Positions 24,253 to 36,960 of a stretch of 64,000 nucleotides of DNA are shown here, in pieces. The notes under the pieces are model-generated. The model was not told where the DNA came from, searched no databases, and saw nothing but the letters and a program-made list of their open reading frames with translations. The first letter of the stretch is position 1. Every line of letters starts with the position of its first letter. The translations under genes and the position numbers were made by a program. The stretch comes from Limanda limanda (Eukaryota > Chordata > Actinopteri > Pleuronectiformes > Pleuronectidae): NCBI RefSeq assembly GCF_963576545.1, contig NC_083653.1, positions 12,905,858 to 12,969,857 on the forward strand, given 5' to 3'.

Positions 24253-24301
24253 TATTATTATTATTGGTTAGAATTAATCCGTTAATATATCTAGGACACA
24301 A

Positions 24302-24344
24302 ACACACACACACACACTCTCTCTCTCTCTCTCTCTCTCTCTCT
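24302..24344. repeat. (CA)n then (CT)n microsatellite
   Basis: A compound repeat: about eight CA units followed by about fourteen CT units. Confidence 0.95.
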
Positions 24345-24486
24345 GGGTTCCATTTCGGTTATGCTGTAAATGAACCAGTTGGAGCAGCACCAGGGCCAAG
24401 AGTCCATCCAGCTCAGCCCGGCAAGGGTCAGAGTTCACAGAGTAAATCAAACAACAGAAAGACTAGACTGTGAGAAACAGGGATGG

Positions 24487-24614
<128 letters not shown>

Positions 24615-26216
24615 ATGCTAGTGTAAAAGACAGAGACAGGGAGAGACATGTCAAACTAGAGAGATGGAGAAAAAAAAGAGTGTGTGGACATGCTTGTGCA
24701 TATTTGTGTATTGGTGCTGTGTGTGTATTTGTGCTGCGCGTGTATTTATGTTTCAGGAAAACTTGAGCGAGCATCTGGTACATCTGCAGACCATGTTGCT
24801 CTCAGAGATTATGAACAGCGACCATGAGCAGAACTCGATACTCTTGATTATTAGGCAACACAATAATAATAATTCATACTTCTGGAATGGACTAATCGCT
24901 ATCGGATTTTTTGTGACATCAGATACCGAACAATTGGCCGGCGGGAGCAATAAATCCGATTTCATCCCCTATCTCAAGTGTTTATGCCTGGTAGTGTAAA
25001 CAGTTTGGCCAGCTGGAACGGGACCGGTGCTGGAACACAGGCTGTCTTGTTGCTGTGCAGGAAACAGCCAATGACAGAGAGGGAGAGACAGATTCGTCAT
25101 TTGACTCATAGCGAAGGAAAATGATTGGCTGGTTTCTTCGATAGGAAAAAGAGTCACTCTGCAATAAATCCGTAAATAGATTTTCAGAGTCTCTCATCAG
25201 TGCATCTGAATGTTTGTGTGCACACATGTGGCTCAAATGATACATTTTCAGTTCAGTTTAATTCTGTTAGTTAGTTGGTGGCTCTGTGCAGCCTCGTCTC
25301 GTCTACTGCGTGGGAGACAGATCAGGAAAGTCCCGTAGAAAAGCGCTGGGAAGCGGATGTGAACTTCTCTTTCACCGAGCTGGGGCAGTAAACCAGAGGG
25401 CACATTTGCCAAAACAAATTATTCCTTGACCTAAAACAGACCAAAAAAAAAACATTTCGGTAAAATTTGGATTTTGAACAGAGCTCTGTGAGTCTGTGCT
25501 TCATTACAGTGGGGCTTTTCATGTCAACCCACCTAAGCTAGTGTCATTATTGGGTGTGTAGCAATGAGGTGGACCGACTGAGTAATAGACTTATGGCTGA
25601 AAGGTAGGGAGAAATGAATGGTGTGTTAATGGAAGACAAATAGTTACATTTATAAATTAGCTAGAATCCCTTAATAAGAACAAGCTCGGGGTTGCCAGGT
25701 TGGGCTTATACCCTCGGCCCTTTTTACACGGATTTCTGTATGTTTATGATTGTTCTTTGTTATTAATTTAATTGTTGTTTTTGTGGTATTTATCACTTGT
25801 ATTTTTATATATATATTTATATACATTCAAAAACAGTTTACTTCATTGCAGCCCATCTTGACTGAAACTCCCACCCAGAATAGATATCCTCTATAGAAAC
25901 TTCCTCTTCACATCCTGATAGCCATCGGTAAATATAAAATTGTCTTAAAACAAGGAAAAAATCTGGTGTGTAGCCCTCGCAGGACTGAAATAAACACAAC
26001 CCAATGTTGGGATGTACTGTATTTACCTTTTTAACAATCAATGAATCCATTTGTTACCTATTATTTTATACATCTGCATCTACATTGAGAGGACCTGACC
26101 AGAAAGTGGCCTTAGAGATATTTCACCACATCTATGTTGTAACATTTCTTCTTTTTACAACAAGCCATACGAAGCTGCTCTCCCTTGCAAAATAACATCT
26201 GGTACAAGGCTCTCTA
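24615..26216. other. gene-free interval
   Basis: No coding signal. A TATATATATATT run lies near 25806-25822. Confidence 0.45.
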
Positions 26217-26240
26217 ACACACACACACCCACACACGCAG

Positions 26241-26323
<83 letters not shown>

Positions 26324-26339
26324 GACACACACGCACACA
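26217..26339. repeat. (CA)n microsatellite
   Basis: About 120 bases of CA with a few CC, GC and GA interruptions near both ends. Confidence 0.98.
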
Positions 26340-26727
26340 GGCCCCCTAAAGTACAGGTATAGCACTTACAAGAAGATGGCGTGTAATGGGACAAACCCTT
26401 AAATTGTCACACAGTGTGTTCAAGCATCCATATTGTATTATAATATTAGGTGCTGATGAGTTTAAAAAACATTATGGACACAAAATATACAAAACGAGCC
26501 ACTTAAAGTGCACAAAAAGTCGGCAGCAAACATAGGTCCCAAGAAAATCAGAATTCTAATAGTCGCAATTATCATCATCATTACCATAACAAACTTTTTT
26601 GGTGTTATCAGCGATGCAGTCACTACTTATCATGCATTTTCATTTTTGTTGGCCCCGGAATCTGCTCATAAAATCATCGCTTTGGAAAACAATGCTTTCT
26701 TTGGAACTGACTTCAGGTCACAAAGTG

Positions 26728-26729
<2 letters not shown>

Positions 26730-26776
<47 letters not shown>
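26730..26776. repeat. (TG)n microsatellite
   Basis: About 22 TG units. Confidence 0.96.
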
Positions 26777-26778
<2 letters not shown>

Positions 26779-28337
26779 AAAGTCATGAGTGATAAATGTG
26801 TGTGCAATCACAGAATACAAAGGAAACAGGACAGTACACAGACACCTACTTTTTTCTAAGGGTTTGGAGTTATGTCAAAAGTCTGATTTACATTTAAAGG
26901 TAGGATTTCAGGTCTAAGAGTCAAAGGTCGTAATGGTACAATTCCCAAAGGTTAGAAAAGTCAAGCGTAATGATTCAAAGATGTGTGTTTTTGTGTGTAT
27001 GTGCAGAAATACAGAACAAAGCCTGAAAAAATATTTGTTGTCTTTCCAAGTACAGTTACCTAGATGTGTGTGTGTGGGGAGGGGGGGGGGCGGGAATAGT
27101 CATAACTCAGTTTGATTTATGAAGACATGTTATCACTTTTCAAAAGTAAAAATGTGTAGAACTTTCCATGGAATGCATCTCTTAGATGGCGGATTTTAAA
27201 GCTCTGATCGCAAAAAAATTGGACATGTATTCATAGTATTTATAAATTATAGTAACACATGTTATAAGAATTGTATTGGATTTAAAATAGTTTTCTATAA
27301 TGCCACACAAAAGAATGTAGATTCATCTGCATAATATTTATAAGCAATTAAAGTCTAAAACACTAACTTGCACTTTTCTGCTTCCATGAAATAACAGTAA
27401 TCGGCAGAGGGCATTTATACTGATACTCACTGAAGGGCTCATTTGGAGCTAAATTTATATCACCAAGGTGCTAATTTGTGTGAGTCTCTGTTTGTGTATC
27501 TCCTTCTCCCTGTTTTGGTTTTTGTGCCTGTGTACCTCTTTAAATGTGTGTTTATGGCAGGCTGTGCAGGGAGCAGGAACGCTAGTTGTGCTCACCTCCT
27601 GGTAAAAGCATTATTGCTTTCCCCTCGGCTCCATCCCGGCCTCCTCCTACGACGCCTGTCCTTACCTGGGGTGTAATGATAGTCATTATCACATTGCAAT
27701 AGCAAACACACCTGCCAGCCCGCTGCTTGTGCCAAACTCACACCTGTATGTGTGTAAGTATAGCTCTGCCCTTATAAAGGGAAACGGAAAGTTAGAAGTG
27801 GCCTCAAGGAATGACAGTGCATAGTGTATGTTGGCAGGTTTAGTATTTGGCTTTATAGCATCGTATATCATAGCGATGGGCGACATTGATCATTTATGTG
27901 TTAGCGTTCCTCAAGGCTCTATGACACTGGTAATGTTTTTCTCAGTTACAGGGGGAAATGCTTTAGTACGTGTGATGACGGATTCCAATGTAATTAATCA
28001 CAGAAACTGTCACGAACCTGGTTTTAAAGGTGTTGTGGATTATTAGCGCTGCTGGTCAGAGTCGGGATCTGTCGTTGGAAAAATTAAAACTAATATATTC
28101 ATAGTTTGAGAATAATTTCCATTTAACTAAAAACCTGTACGACATGTTTAACCTGTGAGGCAAGGCTGGTTATGTAGCTTGAGGCTTAATTTCCATATGC
28201 AAGATTAGGAAAATTAAGTTACGTGTTGAATCTATCAATAGATGACAAGAAACTAAGATGACATTTGTCTGTGCCGTCCAACAGAAACCACTGACCATCA
28301 AATAAATGATTCACATAAGAATGTTATAATCCTTCTA
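26777..28337. other. gene-free interval
   Basis: Holds a G run at about 27077-27089. The frames are short and look unlike exons. Confidence 0.45.
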
Positions 28338-28560
28338 ATAATAGTTGGGGTTTGGTTTGGCAACAAAAACAATTTGGGAAGAGTTATAGAGCTCATGGAC
28401 ATGGTTTAAAGAAACAAACAATGTCGGAAAGAGACAGGATACAAACCATGGTCCCTGGCAACACTGTACTATTCAACCTCCTCCCAAACCTTGGGCGCTT
28501 GTCGGTTGGTTTACATGTATTCCAACAACTGCTGGAGGCATTGCCATAGGAGAAATTGTA
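28338..28560. repeat. dispersed fish repeat fragment (GGTTTGG...CATGG type)
   Basis: The string GGTTTGGCAACAAAAACAAT, then CATGGACATGGTTTAAAGAA, matches the pattern of a common fish interspersed repeat ('ggttaggtttaggcaacaaaa...catggtttgggttaaa'). No ends are defined. Confidence 0.4.
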
Positions 28561-29192
28561 CATACATTCATAGTTTCCAGAAGATTACTCCTACAGACTC
28601 TGGAGATCCTTTCATTTCACATGCTGGGAAGGTGAAAAGATTGACATTTGGTTGGTGTTTAGTGATGTTTATTGCCTTAAGCTTTCAGTGCAAGCATCTG
28701 TAAAGATTTGTACTTGCATCAGGTCAAATAGTCTAATAGGCCTCTGTTAATTATGACCAACTGCCTGTAAAAACCTTTTTTCATGAGTGCTATTTCGCAG
28801 ATGTTAACATGCTAACATGTTTAGGCTCTGGAAAATAAGCTTAAGATTTTGTGATGTCTGTTTGTTTTAGTTTTCTTTACTGGCGCTGGCAACCAAGAAA
28901 AGCAACTGGAAAATCTATAACATTTGGATTTATGGATATTTCTTCAGAATCTGGGTTTATTGCCAAACAGGTTTTCACATAGGTTACAAGGAATCGGATG
29001 CAACGTGTTTTGTGCAAGTATAGATGCCAAAAATATGAAAAAAAAGGACACATACAAATTAAGAATATTGTTAACACTAGAAAATAATTGTATAACATGT
29101 TGTAAACTCAAGAAAAGGATTGTGTAATTTGGACGATATGATAAGATATTAACATGCTGTGTTTGGGAATTTCGATAACAGGCTACAACACA
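28561..29192. other. no recognised gene
   Basis: AT-rich, with only short unrelated frames on both strands. Confidence 0.4.
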
Positions 29193-29543
29193 CATCCATG
29201 TATCCCTTCATTATTTACTATCCCGTCAGGGTCCGGGGAGCTGGGTCCAATCCCCGCTAACATTGGGTGAGAGGTGAGGTTACCTGAAGCAGTTACCAGT
29301 GTATTACAGGGCCAACAAATGGAGACGAACAACCATTCACACTCACATTCACTCCTGTAAATATTTTAGAGCCAGTGCACCTAGCTCCAGCTCAAAATGT
29401 CTGTGGATTGTTGGATGACCCAGAGAAAACCCACGCAGACACAGAGAAAACATGCAAATTCCAAACAGAAAGGCCAAACAGGGAATCAAACCAGGAGCCT
29501 TCTTGCTTTGAGACGAGAGCTAACCACTAAACCACCGTGCAGC
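29193..29543 (-). mobile_element. tRNA-derived SINE (minus strand)
   Basis: On the minus strand the element opens GAGCTGCACGG then TGGTTTAGTGG (A box, 29524-29534), and 31 bases on GGTTTGATTCC (B box, 29482-29492, one mismatch to GGTTCGATTCC). This is tRNA-like spacing for a pol III promoter. A body conserved across fish genomes follows, ending in an ATGGATG-type tail near 29193. It is fairly complete, at about 350 bp. The tRNA of origin and the family name are not determined. Confidence 0.75.
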
Positions 29544-31618
29544 TCACAGGTAGAGAGTGAGCTTTGACATACTGCACACATCCCTCAAGTGATCTTGGGA
29601 ATAAGAGCTAGCACATGTGGGCATGTCATTGTGAGCCTCGTGAACTTTCAACTCCATCAATCACAAACTGGGAGGGATGGGATCATCCTCCGCCTCTTGG
29701 CTTCTGTGACTCTCGGGCTGTCTCCTTGTTAGGAAGTGTTAGAGAGAGATCTCTCGTCAATGAGCCAATATCAGAAGATAATTCACTCTGCAGACATGCA
29801 ATGTTAATCAATCATGAGAAGCCGGACATCTGCCAGAAGCACTGTTTTTAAATCCAACACTTGATAATCCAAGATTATTCAAGTGTGCTGGCTCACTTCA
29901 TGGTCATTAATAATAAGAAAGTCTAATAGAACGTTAAGCATTGGTAAATGAGAGAATAAGAGAGGAAAAGAGAAGAGATGAGTTTTCGATCTTCCTTCAG
30001 AGAAGAGTGGAAGATGTAAATCCCATTTCCTGGTCTTTGGCAAACACCAGCACACATGGAAAGCGTGCACGGCCGTGTCTGTGTGCAATTGTAAACTGAG
30101 TGTGCACGTGCTGCTGCCACCACATGTGCCTGTTGTCTGGCTAATTCTCAGATACTCAACCTGTTGATAAATTAATGATGGGTACATACAGCACAAAACA
30201 TTTCTCTATATTGTTAATATATCGCAGCCACACGTATAGACTTAAGTATTATTTTACCGCTTCTGTTCTAAAAAAAAATATCTGTCGGTCTCAGTATACT
30301 CAGCACATGAAATTTATTTTTTTCTCTTCTCCCTCCTCCTCCGGTTGATATCCCGCCAAAACAATTACTGACTCCGTATTCCTGAAGTTTCTCAGACCAT
30401 TAATTTGTTACAGCAGGTTTGAGCGCCAATATCAACATTCCCATTTTAACCGGTCAGACAACCCAGTGATTCCAATCCAGTCATTACCACACTGCACAAA
30501 ACTTACTTCCTTTTCCGATGCTCCTCCGACATTTGGCTTATTCACTGTTGTTCATTTGATAAACAGATGTGTGTTCAAAGCAGTTAGAAAAACAATATCT
30601 TGAAAAAAAAAACATACTATAACTACCTGTGTCGTAATGTGTATTTGAATTGCAGTCATGTAAACCATAGCCATGGTATGACTGCAGTGGTCAGATGAGA
30701 TCCATTCAGCCAAGGCCTGCAGGGCCAGCCGGGTTCACCAACATGTTTCCATTTCTATGAAGAAATAGGAAAATGTTCTCAGACTGAAAACTTTCAACCT
30801 CCATGTTGTTCTCTCACTGTCTTTCTCAAATTTCTTACTCTTTTTTCACACTTTCTACCTATATTTAATTTGGTAGCGTTTCCTTTTACTCTGCCTTCAT
30901 TTAATGGGTGGTCTAATCAAGGGTTATTATTTAGCTTTTGTCGGATTTGGTTTGCTTCATCCCATCCCATTCAAAGTGAATGAGTGTTTCAGCTGAAGCT
31001 TCCAACACATAGGCAATGTGTGCAACCAGCATTAGAAGGTACATGTCAAAAGCAGTTGGTCTGATGCTGAAATTACTGCACTGTTTTAAAAAGGAATGGT
31101 AATTATCCAGAGGTTTGCACCAAAACAAAAAGAATGTGAAACGTCTCCGCTCAAAAAAAAAAGTTGCTGTGGATTCTAACCAGGGCTCGTAAATTTTCAC
31201 CAAATCACTCCAGCATTTGTTTCCCGGCACTGATTTCCCAACATCTTCCGAACAGACGCAGCTGTTAGGAAGAGCCAAAAAAGTAACTCGCCTTGAGTCG
31301 CACATGCACATGGGTTAGTGAGTACATGAAATGTTGCTGAGAGAAGGGCATGAAGAACAGTTTAAGTATGAGCTGAAACCCAGGAAAAATCCACGGGTGA
31401 TGATCAGGAGGATCTGGACTGGATGGGAGGGTAACCCTGACCTGGGCTCACACACACACTTTGAATTATTCCCTCATCTCACACCTAGACTATGTTTACT
31501 CATGAGGCCCACCGACATTCACATCCTCTGAAACCTGTTCGGTCCCTCTGCTCCATGACCCCACTTTCACCTTGTTTTTCTCCCCTTCAGTACCTCCCTT
31601 ACCCCTACCCCGGCACTC
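29544..31618. other. gene-free interval
   Basis: The 126-codon frame on the minus strand at 30931-31311 lacks homology and splice context. The block 30300-30560 has a mixed composition and could be conserved noncoding DNA. Confidence 0.4.
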
Positions 31619-31627
31619 TCACAAACA

Positions 31628-31666
<39 letters not shown>

Positions 31667-31674
31667 ATACACAC
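31619..31674. repeat. (CA)n microsatellite
   Basis: CA units with CATA and CAAA variants. Confidence 0.95.
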
Positions 31675-32429
31675 TCTGACCTTCCTGCTGGGAGGTCAGA
31701 AAGGGACTCCTGCAGTTACGTCACCATCGGAAGTCAATCTGAGCGGAACCCATCTGAAGGTCTGGTCACAGTTTACTCAGGGTCTGAGGTGGCGGCAACA
31801 CACTGTCCTCCCTGTCGCCAATGCAACAACACAGTCTGGAAACAGAGAATGCCCTTTGAAGTAGTAAAATGTGACAACTGAAGCCACCCGACAATCTGCT
31901 AAACCCCACCCATAAATAGTGATTGTGTAATCATAGCTTTGCAAGTCGGTTCTGTCAAATTTGAAATTTCTCCTCATGTTGAAGTGGTGTGCACAGTCTG
32001 CATTTAAAGCTCAGAGGGTGGCGTCTTCCTTTTCCGAAAAACCAAAAATACAAGTGCATGTCTGGAGAACTGCAACCAAGCATTACATCCAAGGTCCAGA
32101 AGCCGTACATTTGACGAGTTCTATTCACAACAGCACATCCTCTGTGTGGGAGCTGGCTGTGGACGCCTCACTCCAGCCTGTGGAGTCCAGTGCTATGTCA
32201 TCAAAAGATTAATTCTGGGACACTGCCTCTAACATCAGCCACACATCTCTCATACAAAATCTTAGCCATGAATCATAAAATATACACAAGATACTGAGTG
32301 AACTTTAATGAAGGGTACACTGCAAAAAGGAAAAAGGCCAGAAATATTCTAAATCCAAACTTCAAGGCAACAATTTTTATAATTATAAAATCGTAAATCG
32401 CACATCATTCTGTCGGCACAGCTGTCAGG
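31675..32429. other. no recognised gene
   Basis: No coding or repeat signature that I can support. Confidence 0.4.
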
Positions 32430-32540
32430 AGCAATATCGGGCTGCCCAAGGACACTTCACCCAGCGGACTGGGGGAGCCCGGGATCAATTCACAGACATT
32501 TTGGTCAGTGGACAGCCCACTCTTCCTCTAGAATCGCAGC
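32430..32540 (-). repeat. SINE-like repeat fragment
   Basis: GCCCAAGGACACTTCACCCA, then GAGCCCGGGATCAATTCACA, then GTGGACAGCCCACTCTTCCT. On the minus strand this is the 'ggttcgatccc...ggctcc...gaagtgtccttgggc' module of a common fish SINE. The head is truncated. Confidence 0.5.
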
Positions 32541-33194
32541 AGCACTAATGTATAGTGGTCTATGACGTCACATGGACACACATCTCTGCAGAAACTATCA
32601 GAGACCCCAGACTTGTTCTGGAAACCTTGTTTTACAAATTGCACATTCTCCCCTCTGGTCAAAATAAAAATGTTGTGTTTTGTACCAAGTATTAAGTGAA
32701 AATGTACAAATAAGATGGAATGAATTTAGTTGAAGCAAACAGATAAGCTAAGTTTACAACGGCATTTTATAATCCTTGCTCACTTTATTTAATAATCTTA
32801 GTAAGCCAAAGCAATTACAAGCTTGTGTTTTCACAGGGGCATTTAACCAGCCCTGTATTCTTCGACAAACCTTCCTGATTCTCTCAAAAGCTGCAGTTTA
32901 ATTACTTTCATATTAGTCACACACACACAAAAAAAAAGAAAGAAACACTAATCGGATTAGTACAGAAAAACAGCCAAATTCCTGACCTTCTCTGACCATT
33001 ACCCAAGTTTGTCTACAGTTGCTTGACTTAGGAGCATCTGGTTCATATCGATGTGGTCATGGACAGTGAGAGAAGATGTGGAAAAGCGAGAACAGAGAGA
33101 AATCTTCAAACTCGGGGACAAAAGTCCTGGCTCCCTGCTGTAGCGAGGTCACCCTGCGAGACTCTATCGCGTGTACGTGTGTGCATCTGAGCAG

Positions 33195-33195
<1 letters not shown>
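32541..33195. other. no recognised gene
   Basis: Contains a short CA/A run at 32921-32945. No exon-like frame. Confidence 0.4.
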
Positions 33196-33241
<46 letters not shown>

Positions 33242-33246
33242 TGTGT

Positions 33247-33284
<38 letters not shown>
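33196..33284. repeat. (TG)n microsatellite
   Basis: Two TG runs separated by TTTG and GAGTG variants. It lies immediately upstream of a TATA-like box. Confidence 0.97.
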
Positions 33285-33285
<1 letters not shown>

Positions 33286-33306
33286 TGCATGTGCGTGTGC
33301 ACCCTC

Positions 33307-33360
33307 TATAAAAGCCAATCCTGTCTGCACCGTTCAGCCATCTGAGCGCAGCTGGTGAGC
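33307..33360 (+). promoter_or_regulatory. candidate TATA promoter with downstream splice donor
   Basis: TATAAAA at 33307-33313, an initiator-like TTCAGCC with its A at 33336 (29 bp downstream), and a donor-like CTG|GTGAGC at 33354/33355. No associated exon was found, so this is a candidate only. Confidence 0.25.
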
Positions 33361-36300
33361 AGACATCTGGGAAGAGAGCGAATGGAGAGAGTTAGACAGA
33401 GAGAGAAATAGAGAGGGGGGTCAGAACAGGGACAAAGTTAATTCTGGGTGAGACAGACTGAATGTATACTGAAGAACAATATGCATGTGTAGGTTTGGCC
33501 TTAAACACGGCTGTGACATCTGGGAGTGTACAGCTGTGTTTGAGAGTTGGGTTTCCTCTCTCGTGTTAGATGACATCTTCCCTGATGTCATGCTTTATAT
33601 TTTAAGTCTTATCCCTTGCAGAATAGTACATTCTCTCTAATTTCTGTTTACTCTCTCTGACTTTTGTGTACAGGGGTTAGGAGGAAGTAGATAGTCGGGT
33701 ATGGACTAGTTTTGCAGGCAGATTTAAAAAGTAGACAAAGAAAAGGTATAAAACTCTGTCTTTCTCTTCGCCTGACACTTTAGTTTACGTGGATGATATT
33801 TTAATTGGAGGATAATCTGCAGGGACTGTTGACTAATTTCAAAACAATGATGACAGGCGACAGCAAAGAGGGTCATGTTATGTCTAGACTAAAATCCCAT
33901 TTTAGTGCCTCTATAATATAATGCTTAAATTAAAGATGTCAGAAAACAGATGCACGTATAACACACACACACACACCTCTGCCAGTGAGAAGCTGCTGGC
34001 TACGGTGGGTTTGGATTTGGTGTGTACGCTGTGCGGTTAGTGCCATGGAAAACTTCAAACTCAGCTCCAATCCAAGGTCTTGAAAAAAGAAAAGTCAAAT
34101 AATAGAGAAAGGATGGAAAGAAATGAGCCCCCATGTCCCTGGAGTTAACTGATTGCTGTCCTGCAGCAGGAGGGTTTAGGAGAGGGGGAATCACCGGAGA
34201 GGCCAGAGGAAGATGAGCGGGGGTTTACCTCTCGGAGACGACAGCATCATTTGTCAGGAAACAAACGTAGGAGACATTAAAAAGATGATTCATGGTCTGA
34301 GATGGCAAAGTTCCTCCAAGCGTTAAAAATAAACACTATCTCAATCATGATGGCGCTGAAATCGTTGGTAAACCATTTTCCTCTCGCAAAGACAGCCAGT
34401 TTCTGAAATCCATGACAACACGACAACATGCTGCACTGAGAATAATAAAACTCATGTGGCGTGATGAGAATTCTTGTAACAGTACATCGTTATTCATGTC
34501 TTGTTTATAGTCATTCGCTTTTATGCATCATGACACTTTGAAATCAAATAACATGGTCCTTAAGTCAGATGGTCCCATAAAGATGGATATAAATGCCAAA
34601 TTACTCTGGTATCTTCTCATTTCAGCACATCTATTTTTTGGAAACAACAGCACATCTCTTAAGTATCATTGAAACCGGTGACTTTAGCTCCTAAACGATC
34701 ATGAAAACCAGTTACCAACACAACATGTTTTCATGACTCCTTGGAAACAGAGAACTAATTCTACCCGAGGCATTATTAGAAAGAAATGTACTTTCTTTAC
34801 CTCAATAAAAAATAAACTGAACTAGGGCTACGTTGTAGCACTAACGACCCGAGCACACAGGCGGTTTCAGGTCTGATGCGGTCGGGGAAGAGTAGGAAGT
34901 GTGGCTTCTGCTCTCACTTTAACAGGCATTGTTAGTAGACTTGGTTTATACAAATGTTGACCAATGTGATATCACGGGACATCATGACGCCCTGGACGTA
35001 TATCGGTCAAACTGCTGTTGAGGAGTTTCCAGGCTTCAGGTGCAGAGTTTTCTGTAACCAGAAGGAGTTTCTTTTTCCACTGACTTAAGGATTTTTGAAC
35101 TTGGCAGACATTTTAAATTCACAAAAACTTTACTAACACATTATGGGTAAGAAAACCTGAAAAAATCAGTTTTCTTTTACAGTCAAAATATTCCAAGGAA
35201 AGACCAAAACCAATAATTAATTGATCCAACTAACAATGTGTTGTTTGTGTAACCAAAACCCAATTATTTTATTATCATTAAACTATTAAAAAACAAATCA
35301 AAACGCTACAGAGTCCATTTATTACAATGAACATGACAAATGTATTTTACTTAGAATTAAATACCACAAACAACACAACATCCTGCTGCCAGAAATACGC
35401 TCTGGCTCACAAAATATGTATTCATCCATGGCTGAAAATAGCCCCCAAAATGACCTTTTTATTTTTTATGAAACTCTATATGTGCCAGTTACTCTTTTCT
35501 CTCTTGAGTTTAGAGCCATGGATATAAGGAAAATGCTGAGATAGAGCATTGCCCATTTTATCTTTTATCATCTTTGCTCTCTGTTTTTATCTCTTTCTCT
35601 CTCACTGTCAGCTCCAGATTTGGATACACAGCAGCTCATCCCTCTCCCGTTGGTATGAACACTTCAAACCTCATTTTATATCACCCTGACTAAAATATCC
35701 CGACCCCTCATCTGTGCCTGACACTGACAAAATCATAAATATCTCAGTGATAGCTGTTGTGAAGGCCCGTAAAAAAAGAAAGCAGCGATTCCTCTCCTCT
35801 CCCAAATTACAGCCTTTACCTTCCCTCGGCACATGGTCACAATTTGTGCTGTTGTCTGTCAGTATATACTGTCACACACATAGTTAACTGCCTCAGAGAA
35901 GTTTGCCTTTATTACTTGCTTTGATGAAAAGAATAGAATTTTGAGCATAAGAAAACTCTGCTCAAGGCCACATCTTTTCAGGTCTGGATACTAAACAACA
36001 ATGACACATCAAAAGCAAAAAGGGTTGCCTAAGGTAGGCCATACAGTGAGGACTACCACAAATCTGTGACTTCAGACTATCACAGGGAGCTGGTTTACAA
36101 CTAAAAACAAAAGATCTGCATATAATAACATATTTTGATGTTGCAGACCACTTTATTTGCTCAGTATGCTTCACTTGGTTCTAATTTAGATTGAAGCGAT
36201 TGATGTGGCTCAACACAGAGTGTTACTGGAGGAGACGTGACTTTTCACCGCCTAGTGCTTTACATGCTTCAGAAAGTGCCGACCCAGCAGAGCTTTTTTG

Positions 36301-36696
36301 TAAACTCACTGGAAATTATGAGGCAGAGGAGATGGGCTGAAATGTGAAGTTCTTAACAAACCCACTGATTTGTGAGTGCTGCAGATTGTGATGCTGAACA
36401 GTAATTCATTTATTTGCACATGTAACTAAATAGAAAATAACAACATTTCTGGTGCATTTTTTGAATAAACTGTCCTCAAGGTTCACCGACCGATCAAACT
36501 TTCTACAGTCAGGATCGTTATTGGGTTTTGAAAATGCCTTCGTAGATTTTTTTTGTCAGGCAGGCTCCAGTTGGTCGTCGTAGTCTGACCTGAACATACC
36601 ACCGCTTGTCTGGTGAATAATCAGAAAGAATAAAGGAATTTCAGTGACGGCAGACGTCTCCGATGCATTCAATCATCTCTGATGTTAGCAAGAGCT
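33361..36696. other. gene-free interval
   Basis: A short (CA)n is at 33962-33977. The rest has no coding or named repeat signature. Confidence 0.45.
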
Positions 36697-36960
36697 CCTC
36701 CAGACAGTGTGTGTGTGTGTTCCTGTATTCATTTCTTTGTGAGGACAAGTTTAAGAATAGACCCTACAGAGTGACGGCCTTTTGACCGGCCCTTTTCAAC
36801 CTATTCAATAGGCTGTTTTAGGGTTAAGACTTGGTATTGGGTTAGGGTTACTCATCTTGTTTGGATGGTTATGGTTTGGGTAAGGGGCCATGGAATGTAT
36901 TATGTCAATGACTATCCTCAATAAGATAGCAGTGCAAACTTGTTTTATGTGCGTGTGTGT
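36697..36960 (-). repeat. fish dispersed repeat associated with CA tracts, copy 1
   Basis: The minus strand reads CATTGACATAATACATTCCA, then TGGCCCCTTACCCAAACC, and ends in a CA stretch. A relative on the + strand is at 55512-55640 (TTATGCATTGCC...CCTTACCCTAACC). Confidence 0.5.
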
